Below, piece by piece: positions 6,761 through 14,014 of a stretch of 14,264 nucleotides of DNA. Within the stretch, counting starts at the first letter, position 1, and the number at the start of each line of letters is the position of its first letter. The position numbers and the translations under genes are program-made. This stretch comes from DAISJD01 sp036821645 (GTDB lineage Bacteria; Pseudomonadota; Alphaproteobacteria; ATCC43930; CGMCC-115725): the NCBI GenBank assembly GCA_036821645.1, contig DAISJD010000082.1, positions 1 to 14,264 on the forward strand. The letters run 5' to 3'. Under the pieces are notes generated by a model, which had not been told where the DNA came from, did not search any database, and saw nothing but the letters and a program-made list of their open reading frames with translations.

Positions 6761-7555
6761 TCAAGCAAGCGGCCGCGGTGCGATGACGGAGGCTTGGTCG
6801 CGCGTGCGCCCATAGACCCAACACGCCTCACCGAACGCCTGGAACAGGGCCCGCGAGACGGGATTTTCCGCCGCCCGATATTCCGGGTGCCACTGAACGG
6901 CAAGACAAAACCCGACCCCCGTCCCGCGCACCGCTTCGATTTGCCCATCGGCGGCGACGGCTTCGATCACGAGGCCAGGGGCCAACCGGTCGATCCCCTG
7001 ACCATGGAGGGAATTGACCATGATCTCATCCGCCCCATCCAAAAGACCGGATAGATACCCGCCCGCGACGAGACGAACGGGGTGGGCCGGGCCATATTGT
7101 ACCGCAATAGGATCAGCCTCGTTCTGGCGATGATCGAACCGATCCGGGGTCCGATGGACCTCTTGCAGCAGACTGCCGCCCAAGGCCACGTTGATTTCCT
7201 GCAACCCGCGACAGATCCCGAAAATCGGCAACCCGCGCGCCGCCGCCGCCCGAATCAAGGCAAGCGTACTGGCATCGCGAGCCGGATCGATCGGGTTATC
7301 GTCAGGCGGTGGGGGCCCGGCATAATGATGCGGCTCGATATTGGACGGGCTGCCGGTGAAGACCAGCCCGTCTAACCGATCCAACAACGCCTCGACCGGC
7401 AAGTGGGTGCCCACGGACGGGATCAAAACCGGCACCGCTTCGACCGTTTCCAGGACGGCGGTAATATATTTCTCGCTGACACTGTGGCGGGGAAAATCGT
7501 CCCCCCGCACAACACAGCAGCTGAGACCGATGAGTGCGCGCGTAGATCGGGTCAT
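6761..7555 (-). CDS. gamma-glutamyl-GABA hydrolase-like class I glutamine amidohydrolase (second copy, PuuD-like)
   Basis: A 264-residue member of peptidase family C26, closer to textbook PuuD than the copy at 3498. The nucleophile elbow is GICRGLQEIN (113-122) with Cys115; His223 and Glu225 lie in AVQWHPEYR. The segment FTGSPSNIEPHHY (66-78) and the NSLHGQGID stretch (181-189) are also characteristic of PuuD proteins. It should cleave a gamma-glutamyl amide bond in the cytoplasm, perhaps gamma-glutamyl-GABA. The ATG at 7555 overlaps the lolA stop by 4 bp (ATGA), and AAGGGAT just upstream, inside lolA, gives a ribosome-binding site. It is therefore the last gene of the lolA transcript. The two copies differ clearly in sequence, so they are old paralogues and not a recent duplication. 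Confidence 0.9.
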   Translation of the reverse strand: MTRSTRALIGLSCCVVRGDDFPRHSVSEKYITAVLETVEAVPVLIPSVGTHLPVEALLDRLDGLVFTGSPSNIEPHHYAGPPPPDDNPIDPARDASTLALIRAAAARGLPIFGICRGLQEINVALGGSLLQEVHRTPDRFDHRQNEADPIAVQYGPAHPVRLVAGGYLSGLLDGADEIMVNSLHGQGIDRLAPGLVIEAVAADGQIEAVRGTGVGFCLAVQWHPEYRAAENPVSRALFQAFGEACWVYGRTRDQASVIAPRPLA

Positions 7556-8235
7556 CGCGATCCCTTGCTTTCGGCGGTTCCCTTATTTTCCGGCAGGCGG
7601 AACAAATCGGCGGACAGCGACACACCCTCTTGCGGGTTGCTCAAGGCCACCGTGGTGATACGGTTCTGGGCATCGGCAATTTGCCATTGATGCAATTCCA
7701 GCGGTTGATCGGTAAAGACCAGGGTGATCGCCCCACTGCCCGGATCCTTGGTCTGGACCGCCGTGACGCGCAAGGTTTTCGGCCCCCGTTCAAATTTCGT
7801 GATCGTCACATCGCCCGACAATTGAATTCCAGCGCGGAGCAGGAACCAAATCGGGGTCGATTCAACCGGATAGAAACTGACATTCTTCAGTTCCTGATCG
7901 TCGACAGCGACGAAATCGCCGTTGGAAACGATCGTCAATTGCTGCGGCGGGGCATATTCAAAACGCATTTTGCCGGGACGCGACAGCCAGACCCGACCGT
8001 CGGCCACGGCCCCATCGGCAGTCGTCTGACTGAACCGCGCCTCAAGCGTGCGGATATTGTCGAGATAGGTCTCGATCCGCTTCAAATCCGCATAATCGGC
8101 ATCACTGAGCTTGGTGGCCCGCGCAGCGGCGGCACGGGCCGGGACGAACGGGCCGGATGCCGCAAGGAGGACGGCCCCAGCGGCGGCGGACAGGAACCGG
8201 CGACGGTGCCGAAAAACGGGAAGAGAAGAACGCAC
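7552..8235 (-). CDS. lolA: outer-membrane lipoprotein carrier protein LolA
   Basis: LolA takes lipoproteins from the LolCDE transporter and carries them through the periplasm to the outer membrane. The 227-residue precursor has a basic N-terminus, HRRRFLSAAAG (10-20), a hydrophobic stretch to about 28 and a likely cleavage site after ARA (33-35). The RRRFLS pattern resembles a twin-arginine (Tat) signal. The mature part shows the LolA hallmarks: LEARFSQ (64-70), GRVWLSRPGKMRFEY (80-94), a DDQEL segment (112-116) and the late LSNPQEGVSLSADLFRLP (198-215). The start is a GTG at 8235, with AAGGG about 10 nt upstream; no later start would keep the signal peptide. The gene lies 153 bp downstream of ftsK and overlaps the following amidohydrolase gene by 4 bp. 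Confidence 0.92.
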   Translation of the reverse strand: MRSSLPVFRHRRRFLSAAAGAVLLAASGPFVPARAAAARATKLSDADYADLKRIETYLDNIRTLEARFSQTTADGAVADGRVWLSRPGKMRFEYAPPQQLTIVSNGDFVAVDDQELKNVSFYPVESTPIWFLLRAGIQLSGDVTITKFERGPKTLRVTAVQTKDPGSGAITLVFTDQPLELHQWQIADAQNRITTVALSNPQEGVSLSADLFRLPENKGTAESKGSR

Positions 8236-8291
8236 GAGACCAACACCCTTAAAAAAACGAGACCGAGATCGACCGATGGCGCAACACTCTA

Positions 8292-8300
8292 ATCATAATA
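8292..8300 (-). promoter_or_regulatory. possible -10 region for lolA
   Basis: Read on the - strand this AT-rich stretch contains two overlapping -10-like hexamers, TATTAT and TATGAT. A transcript from here would have a leader of about 50 nt before the lolA GTG. I see no matching -35 box. It is the only AT-rich part of the ftsK-lolA gap. Confidence 0.25.
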
Positions 8301-8388
8301 CCGCAACGGCAATAGCCTATCGCCATGGCAAGATTGCGGCAGGCTGTGCATCTCTGCCCACCCTGTCGCCCAAGGACCGGAAACCCGC

Positions 8389-10893
8389 CTAAACACGCGG
8401 CGGCGGCGGTGCCAGAACCTCGCGCTTGCCGACATGGTTCGCCCCACTCACCACATTTTCTTGTTCCATGCGATCCATGATCCGCGCCGCCCGGTTATAG
8501 CCGATTTGGAGATGGCGCTGCACGAAACTAGTCGACGCCTTACGTTCGCGCGTGACGAGGGCCACGGCCCGATCGTAAAGCTCGTCGCTTTCCTGATCGC
8601 CGCCCTGCGTTTCGCCCCCCGGCTCGGCGCTTTGCTCGTCATCTTCGGTAATATCGTCGAGATAGGCCGGAGATCCTTGGGATTTCAGGAAATTGACGAT
8701 CCCTTCCACTTCGGAATCGGCCACGAACGGGCCATGGACCCGCGTGATCCGCCCGCCCCCCGCCATATAGAGCATATCGCCGCGTCCCAATAATTGTTCG
8801 GCCCCGGATTCGCCCAAAATCGTGCGGCTATCGATTTTAGAGGTCACTTGGAAACTGATCCGGGTCGGGAAATTCGCCTTGATCGTGCCGGTGATGACAT
8901 CGACCGACGGACGTTGGGTCGCGGTGATGATATGAATGCCGGCCGCACGCGCCATTTGCGCCAGGCGCTGAATCGCGGCTTCGATATCCTTGCCCGCAAC
9001 CAACATCAAATCTGCCATTTCATCGACCACCACCACAATGAAGGGCAACGGGGTCGAATCCAGCACCTGTTCTTCGAATTCCGGTTCGCCCGTTTCGGCA
9101 TTGAACCCGGTCTGAACCCGGCGCGACAGGCTTTCGCCGCGCGTCACGGCATCGGCAAGCCGCGCATTATACCCCTCGATATTGCGCACGCCCAATTTCG
9201 ACATGAGGCGATAGCGGTTTTCCATTTCCCGCACCGTCCATTTCAGAGCGACGACCGCCTTCTTCGGATCGGTCACGACCGGGGCCAAAAGATGCGGAAT
9301 CCCGTCATAGATCGACAGTTCCAGCATCTTTGGATCGATCATGATGAATTTGCACTGATCCGGCGGCATGCGATAGAGGATCGACAGGATCATCGTATTG
9401 ATCCCGACCGATTTGCCGGAACCGGTCGTCCCGGCGATCAACAAATGCGGCATCTTGGCGAGATCCGCCACGATGGGCGCACCGCCGATATCCTTGCCCA
9501 GGATCAAGGTCAGTTTGGCCTGACTGCGTTCATAGGCCTCAGAGGCCAGCAATTCATAGAGATAGACGGTTTCGGCCCTGGCATTGGGCAGTTCGATCCC
9601 GATCACGTTGCGCCCCGGCACGACGGCAACCCGCACCGAAATGGCACTCATCGAGCGGGCGATATCGTCGGCAAGGCCGATCACGCGCGAAGATTTCGTG
9701 CCTGGGGCCGGTTCCAACTCATAAAGGGTAACGACCGGACCGGGTCTCACCTTGACAATCTCGCCGCGCACACCGAAATCTTCGAGCACATTCAACAACA
9801 ACAGGGCATTTTGCTGTAGGGCTTCTTGCGATGGCCCGCCATGACCGCGCCCGCCATGCCCCTGATCAAGCGGCGGGGCCGCAACGAGGGACAGGGGCGG
9901 CAATTCATAGGTTTGCGGGTCGAGGGTCAGGCTTTGCTGACGGTTGGTTTCCACCCGCTTGCCCGCAGCAGGGGTCGCCGGTTTCGGGGCAACAAGATCA
10001 GGGGACAATTCGCGCCGGATCGGCGGGCTGCCCGTGTGATCGGACGGAGCCGCCGGGGCCGTCGTCTGGTGCCCGGACATCGTTTCGGGGGAAGCCGCCT
10101 CGGACGGGACGATCCGGGGTTCGACGCGGGCCTGATCGCCGGAGGCGGCAGGGTTGCGCGGTCGCACGGGGGGTTGGCGCGGCCCCGTGCGGCGCATCAG
10201 ATCTTCCGCCTGACGGCGCAAGGCAGGTTCCGCCACCTTACGGCCCCAAAGCCAGGTACGGAATCCGACACGCTGACCTGCCTTCGCCATGGCGACGGTG
10301 CCGACCCGTGAGGCTTTGGCCGCCGTCAAGGTCCGCCGCCCGACCTGTTGCCATTCGCCGCGCGTCAACCCGAAAATAAACAGCAGCAGCAAGGCGGCCA
10401 ACCCCGCCCCCAGCATCGCCGGCAAAAAGACGAAATCGCCGAGCCCCCGCTCGTTCAACCCGGCCATCGGCCAGAAATTCCGCCCGATGACGCCGCCTGG
10501 ATTCCCCGGCAGAATGCCGAGGCTAATCGCCGTCAACAACAACAAGACAGGCAGCGCCAAAAGGCGCATCCAGACCTGACGAACCGGCAAATTCAACAGC
10601 AACCGCAACGCCCAAACGGCCAAGACGATCGGGATGAGATAGCCCGCAAGACCGATCGTCTGAATTAACAGATCGGCCAGAACCGCCCCGGACGGCCCAC
10701 CGAAATTGCCGCTCGCCTTTGGGGTTGCCACATTCCAAGACGGATCGGTCGGATCATAGGTCAACAACACCAGCAATAGAATCAGGCTGACGATGAACAA
10801 CACCGCCCCACCAAGCGCACTCGCCGCGCGCAAGGCCAGATCCCGCAATCCCACCCCGCGATCCTTATCAAAGCCTGAAGACAGGTTCGTCAT
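8389..10893 (-). CDS. ftsK: DNA translocase FtsK
   Basis: FtsK is a septum-bound motor that pumps chromosome ends across the division site and activates XerCD at dif. The 834 residues are typical of alphaproteobacterial FtsK. About four membrane helices lie in residues 27-176, followed by a Pro/Ala-rich linker (about 235-355). The alpha/beta motor domain has Walker A GTTGSGKS (488-495) and Walker B VVVVDEMADL (620-629, Asp624 and Glu625); ITATQRPSVDVITG (656-669) is another family signature. After an acidic linker (about 745-770), residues 770-834 form the gamma winged-helix domain that reads KOPS sites, including STSFVQRHLQIGYNRAARIMD. The ATG at 10893 has only a weak ribosome-binding site. 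lolA follows 153 bp downstream, and a 15-bp tandem repeat lies just upstream. Confidence 0.97.
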   Translation of the reverse strand: MTNLSSGFDKDRGVGLRDLALRAASALGGAVLFIVSLILLLVLLTYDPTDPSWNVATPKASGNFGGPSGAVLADLLIQTIGLAGYLIPIVLAVWALRLLLNLPVRQVWMRLLALPVLLLLTAISLGILPGNPGGVIGRNFWPMAGLNERGLGDFVFLPAMLGAGLAALLLLFIFGLTRGEWQQVGRRTLTAAKASRVGTVAMAKAGQRVGFRTWLWGRKVAEPALRRQAEDLMRRTGPRQPPVRPRNPAASGDQARVEPRIVPSEAASPETMSGHQTTAPAAPSDHTGSPPIRRELSPDLVAPKPATPAAGKRVETNRQQSLTLDPQTYELPPLSLVAAPPLDQGHGGRGHGGPSQEALQQNALLLLNVLEDFGVRGEIVKVRPGPVVTLYELEPAPGTKSSRVIGLADDIARSMSAISVRVAVVPGRNVIGIELPNARAETVYLYELLASEAYERSQAKLTLILGKDIGGAPIVADLAKMPHLLIAGTTGSGKSVGINTMILSILYRMPPDQCKFIMIDPKMLELSIYDGIPHLLAPVVTDPKKAVVALKWTVREMENRYRLMSKLGVRNIEGYNARLADAVTRGESLSRRVQTGFNAETGEPEFEEQVLDSTPLPFIVVVVDEMADLMLVAGKDIEAAIQRLAQMARAAGIHIITATQRPSVDVITGTIKANFPTRISFQVTSKIDSRTILGESGAEQLLGRGDMLYMAGGGRITRVHGPFVADSEVEGIVNFLKSQGSPAYLDDITEDDEQSAEPGGETQGGDQESDELYDRAVALVTRERKASTSFVQRHLQIGYNRAARIMDRMEQENVVSGANHVGKREVLAPPPPRV

Positions 10894-10921
10894 TATCGTC
10901 TCATCGGCCGCACGCCGTTCC

Positions 10922-10966
10922 CCTCGATTGCAGGCCCCGCGATTTTAGGCGCCGCGATTGTACGCC
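10922..10966 (-). repeat. three tandem 15-bp repeats upstream of ftsK
   Basis: Three direct, gapless 15-bp units lie at 10922-10936, 10937-10951 and 10952-10966, with + strand consensus CCGCGATTGTAGGCC; each unit has one or two changes. They begin 29 bp before the ftsK ATG. On the - strand the units carry TACAAT, TAAAAT and TGCAAT at the same place; the first two are each one mismatch from the -10 consensus. They may be a reiterated promoter or a set of binding sites for a regulator. I see no good -35 box. The 102-bp gap between ftsK and the CapK-like gene holds nothing else clear. Confidence 0.65.
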
Positions 10967-10995
10967 CTTGAACTGCATAACCGTCCCTCCCCGCC

Positions 10996-12420
10996 TCAGC
11001 GTCCAAGAGGCACGAACCGCATCAATTTTCCCCCGGCACCGACCCGTTCGATCCGATCCACCAGACATACCGATACGTCGGGGTCTTGCAAGCCTGCCTC
11101 GACCAGAGCCGCGCGGACGGTCCGATCGATAAAAGCGAGATCCACAGGATGAAGGCCCCGCTCGATCAATAAATCGACCCCATTGACGGTCTGGCGCATC
11201 TGCCAGGCGCCGATCGTCCCCTGTTGCAGAATGCCCAATTCCAACACGGCCGGATGCAGGGCACGCGTGCCGTACCGAAACGATTCGTAGACCCGGCCAT
11301 GGACCTGCTTCACCAAGTGATAGGCCGATCCGCAGGCACAGGGTTCGGTCGCCATCTCGAACACGTCATCCACATGAATGCGCACGATCGGCAGGTCGAA
11401 CCCCACGAGATTGGTTGCAAGCACCCCGGTGGATTGGGTACCGGCCGGAACGGGGGCCAGGGCATCATCGACCGGTTCCAGCACGCATTGATCTTCGGAC
11501 ACATGAAACCCGTTGCCGAGACGACAGGCATGGGTCCCGCCGCCCGCCTCGGTCGAACCCCATCCGACGAGCAGGCTGCACCCCGGCCAGATCGCGCGGG
11601 CGCGCCTGCGATTTTCATAAGAGAGATATTCCCCGCCCCCAAACAAGACGGCCGGGCTGATCCGCAATTGCCCGGCCTCGTGCGCGGCGCACAGTTGCGG
11701 GATCATCGAACTGGTGCAATATAAGAGATCGGGGGGCCTGCTGTTCAGCCGATCGACGATTTCATCCCAGGGCTGCCAAATCGAAAGGAGATCGGTTGGA
11801 TTGTCTGGATCGTTGAAGATCCGGCCGAACGCATAAGATCCATGGGACGACCTGCCGGCTGCAATTGCGGCGATCCGCATGGTTTTATCATCGAAGCCCT
11901 TATCCCGCATCGCCTGCCAGATGGCGCGGGCAATCCCCCACCAGACCTGGGCAAACGACTCTCGCCCATAGAGATAAATGCCGGGCTTGCCGCTGCTGCC
12001 GCCGGATGTGATCAGGGTATATTCGCCAAGATAGTAATCCTGATCCGCAGTCCCGGTCACGATCGGGGCGAGAAATGCCCTGGCATCGGCCAAACGCGCC
12101 CCTGGTGCCGTCACGATCCGATCCCAATTTTCCATGAGATCGGCCTTGGTCATTGGCGGAATGCGGGCAAGATCGGCAAAGACGAGCGTATTGGGATCGA
12201 GCCCGCGCATCCGCTCGGCGTGCCAGGGCGAATGCGCCTGACAATGCGCGACGAGCCGCCGCAAGGCGCGCACCCGTTCCGCCTCGATGGTGGGACGATC
12301 CCAAGAAAGCTGCGCGATGAGCCGCTCACCCGTCGCAACCGACTGCCGATAATGGGCTATGCGCTTGTCATCGAGACTCAAGGCCGCAGTAAACGGATCG
12401 GATCGGCCGCTATCGCTCAT
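10996..12420 (-). CDS. CapK/PaaK-like adenylate-forming protein (phenylacetate-CoA ligase family)
   Basis: 474 residues from the ATG at 12420, chosen over a TTG at 12438 because GAGG lies 5 nt before it. Numbered from the TTG: the phosphate-binding loop is TSGGSSGKPG (144-153), where most family members have TSGTTGKP. GWGSTEAGGG (292-301) corresponds to the adenylate-site motif. LPIVRIHVDD (349-358) followed by CACG (367-370) and HGRVYE (380-385) matches the RYRxGD...CxCG...GR order of PaaK and CapK proteins. Lys471 near the end could be the domain-swing lysine. The family activates carboxylic acids as acyl adenylates, usually to make a CoA thioester; the acid here cannot be told. It lies 43 bp downstream of the aminotransferase gene, probably in one operon, and 102 bp before ftsK. 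Family likely, substrate unknown. Confidence 0.8.
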   Translation of the reverse strand: MSDSGRSDPFTAALSLDDKRIAHYRQSVATGERLIAQLSWDRPTIEAERVRALRRLVAHCQAHSPWHAERMRGLDPNTLVFADLARIPPMTKADLMENWDRIVTAPGARLADARAFLAPIVTGTADQDYYLGEYTLITSGGSSGKPGIYLYGRESFAQVWWGIARAIWQAMRDKGFDDKTMRIAAIAAGRSSHGSYAFGRIFNDPDNPTDLLSIWQPWDEIVDRLNSRPPDLLYCTSSMIPQLCAAHEAGQLRISPAVLFGGGEYLSYENRRRARAIWPGCSLLVGWGSTEAGGGTHACRLGNGFHVSEDQCVLEPVDDALAPVPAGTQSTGVLATNLVGFDLPIVRIHVDDVFEMATEPCACGSAYHLVKQVHGRVYESFRYGTRALHPAVLELGILQQGTIGAWQMRQTVNGVDLLIERGLHPVDLAFIDRTVRAALVEAGLQDPDVSVCLVDRIERVGAGGKLMRFVPLGR

Positions 12421-12425
12421 CGCAT

Positions 12426-12429
12426 CCTC
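12426..12429 (-). promoter_or_regulatory. ribosome-binding site fixing the CapK-like start
   Basis: GAGG on the - strand is 5 nt before the ATG at 12420, so the longer reading from the TTG at 12438, which would run through this site, is less likely. Confidence 0.6.
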
Positions 12430-12463
12430 GTCGATCAAAAGGGAAACCTACCAAAAGGAAGAC

Positions 12464-13669
12464 CTACACGCACAGCACGTCGCACAACCGCCTCATCGCC
12501 TCGCTGACGATATCATCATCATGGACAAGTGCGACACGAATATGATGTTTGGCCGGGTGAAACCCATTCAGATCGCGATTGGCCAGATAAAGGCCGGGCA
12601 AAACCTTGAGCCCCGCATCCCGCCAAAGCCGGACCGCCGCCACCTCGCTATCGCCGACTTCCAACCACAGAAAAAAACCGCCCGGCGGTCGGTAGAAATG
12701 AAACCGCGTCCCGATCACCCGCTCGGCTGCATCGATTTTCGTGCGGTAGCGCGCCCTGTTTTCCGACACATGGGCCTCGTCGTCCCATAAGGCACCGGCG
12801 GCGGCCTGCACCGGCAAGGGCACTTGCGGGGCCCCGAAACTGCGCAGCGTCAGGAATTTTTCCAGCAAGGCCGGATCGCCCGCGACGAACCCGGCGCGCA
12901 GGCCCGCCGCATTGGATCGTTTCGACAGACTGTTGAAGACGAGAAGATTGGAAAACCCGCCCCCCAATTCCTCTGCCGCCTTCAAGGCACCGGGTGGCGG
13001 ATCGCGATCGTAAATCTCCGAATAGCATTCATCGACGACCAGGAGAAAATTATAGTCCCGGGCAAGCCCGATCGCCCGCTTCAGATAATCGAGATTGGCA
13101 ATCGTTCCTTGCGGGTTGGCCGGCGTCGAGAGATAGGCAAGGGCGGTATTGCGCAGCACGTCGGGGGACTGCGCCCAGAAATCCGGCAGAAAATTCGTTT
13201 CTTTCGTTGCCGACAAGGGAACGACATCGGCCCCCGCCATCACCGCCGCCCCGCGATAGACCAGATAAAACGGGTTCGGCATCAAAACGATCGGGCGACG
13301 TTGCGGCGCACTCGATTCCGGGACCATCAACTGCGCGATCTGAAACAGCCCCTCTTTCGTCCCAGACAACAAGGCGACATGCCGGTCGGGATCGAGCGTA
13401 TCGGCCTTCAAGCCAAACCGCCGGGTCAACCATCCGGCGATCGATTGGCGCACCGCCTCCGTCCCGGCGACAGGCGGATAACGGTTCCAAAGATGGCTGT
13501 GTCGCGCCACGATTTCGGCCAGAAAATCGGGCGGCGCATGCTGCGGCTCGCCGACGCTCAGGATCAACGGCGATAAATTCGTCCGCAAGGGCACATCCCG
13601 CAGCAAATTATTCAGTCGCGTAAACGGATTGCCGCCCAACCGTTCCAACCGATCATTCAACCCGTGCAT
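12464..13669 (-). CDS. dapC: class I/II aminotransferase, probable N-succinyldiaminopimelate aminotransferase
   Basis: A PLP enzyme of 401 residues from the ATG at 13669. A TTG at 13732 would add 21 residues, but the ATG has GGGGG 4 nt upstream and the product starts in the family's usual way. Counting from the ATG, PLP contacts are Asn185 in STPANPQG, Asp213 and Tyr216 in VVDECYSE, and the Schiff-base Lys250 in FNSLSKRSN. Arg378 in HHIRVAL would bind the substrate carboxylate. The N-terminal NPFTRLNNLLRDV and LSVGEPQHAPP follow the DapC pattern. DapC makes N-succinyl-LL-diaminopimelate for lysine and peptidoglycan, and a gene of this type near ftsK is common in alphaproteobacteria. Specificity is inferred from this resemblance; another amino acid is possible. 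It leads the - strand cluster with the CapK-like gene. Confidence 0.85.
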   Translation of the reverse strand: MHGLNDRLERLGGNPFTRLNNLLRDVPLRTNLSPLILSVGEPQHAPPDFLAEIVARHSHLWNRYPPVAGTEAVRQSIAGWLTRRFGLKADTLDPDRHVALLSGTKEGLFQIAQLMVPESSAPQRRPIVLMPNPFYLVYRGAAVMAGADVVPLSATKETNFLPDFWAQSPDVLRNTALAYLSTPANPQGTIANLDYLKRAIGLARDYNFLLVVDECYSEIYDRDPPPGALKAAEELGGGFSNLLVFNSLSKRSNAAGLRAGFVAGDPALLEKFLTLRSFGAPQVPLPVQAAAGALWDDEAHVSENRARYRTKIDAAERVIGTRFHFYRPPGGFFLWLEVGDSEVAAVRLWRDAGLKVLPGLYLANRDLNGFHPAKHHIRVALVHDDDIVSEAMRRLCDVLCV

Positions 13670-13769
13670 ACATCCCCCAGTTTCGACCCGCCCAGCGCCA
13701 AAGCTTCGCCTGTGCACCGCAACAAAACACATTCAACGAGATATTTGTACAATAAAAACAACCAATGAG

Positions 13770-13796
13770 ATTATATTTAGGGAACTGACATGACAA
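13770..13796 (-). promoter_or_regulatory. possible promoter of the dapC cluster
   Basis: On the - strand a perfect TATAAT (13770-13775) is preceded by TTGTCA (13791-13796), one mismatch from the -35 consensus. The 15-bp spacer is shorter than the usual 17. A transcript would have a leader of about 95 nt before the dapC ATG. AT-rich DNA gives such matches by chance, so confidence is low. Confidence 0.3.
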
Positions 13797-13846
13797 TTAA
13801 ACTATTCATAGATCAATTCATAGCGATATTTAGACCAATCTACTGA
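13790..13846 (+). CDS. possible 18-residue peptide in the AT-rich island
   Basis: An ATG at 13790, with AGGGA 6 nt upstream (13779-13783), opens an 18-codon frame ending in TGA. The peptide, MTIKLFIDQFIAIFRPIY, is hydrophobic, with Lys4, Asp8 and Arg15 as its only charges. Such features fit a leader peptide or a small membrane-active peptide, but frames of this length are frequent by chance. It reads opposite to both neighbours. Confidence 0.15.
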   Translation: MTIKLFIDQFIAIFRPIY

Positions 13847-13851
13847 GATTG
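13836..13851. repeat. 16-bp palindrome in the AT-rich island
   Basis: CAATCT and AGATTG are perfect inverted arms around ACTG. This is a possible operator for a dimeric HTH protein such as the antitoxin encoded at 14015-14264, but the position downstream of that gene argues against autoregulation. Confidence 0.4.
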
Positions 13852-13938
13852 ATGATAAGATTAAATCAGCAATTTTTAAATTAAAAACACGAAATATTTC
13901 ATACGGGGATCGAAATTATCAGATTCAAAAATTCTATT

Positions 13939-13957
13939 AATTATTCGTAATTTTTTT
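13939..13957 (+). terminator. weak hairpin followed by a T-run
   Basis: AATTA (13939-13943) pairs with TAATT (13948-13952) around TTCG, and T continues to 13957. The stem is all A-T and only 5 bp, so it would terminate poorly. It lies about 90 bp after the 18-codon frame, on the same strand. Confidence 0.2.
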
Positions 13958-14014
13958 AATAAAATTATAAAAGATAACCCCATATCATCAAAACCCACTG
14001 ACTTCACCTAACAA

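Larger units (their letters stand above)
13670..14014. other. AT-rich intergenic island without a convincing gene
   Basis: By hand count 13741-13980 has 57 G or C in 240 bases, about 24%, against clearly GC-rich sequence elsewhere in the window. No long frame is open on either strand. It holds a tiny frame at 13790-13846, a direct repeat ATTCATAG (13804-13811, 13816-13823), a 16-bp palindrome (13836-13851) and a weak hairpin with a T-run (13939-13957). The sharp change in composition next to an antitoxin gene suggests acquired DNA or a strongly regulatory region; I cannot tell which. Confidence 0.7.

Noticed and set aside
5980..6786. 268-codon frame overlapping rsmD and the exonuclease-like gene
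   Set aside because: The product is Arg/Pro/Gly-rich without motifs, and both overlapped frames are better genes.
8236..8388. Seven-T run on the - strand between ftsK and lolA as an ftsK terminator
   Set aside because: No stem of useful length lies directly before the T-run; the nearby repeated GGTC/CTCGGTC bases are direct and not inverted repeats.
8794..9819. 341-codon frame antisense to ftsK
   Set aside because: It is a shadow of the FtsK motor domain, whose motifs on the other strand are unmistakable.
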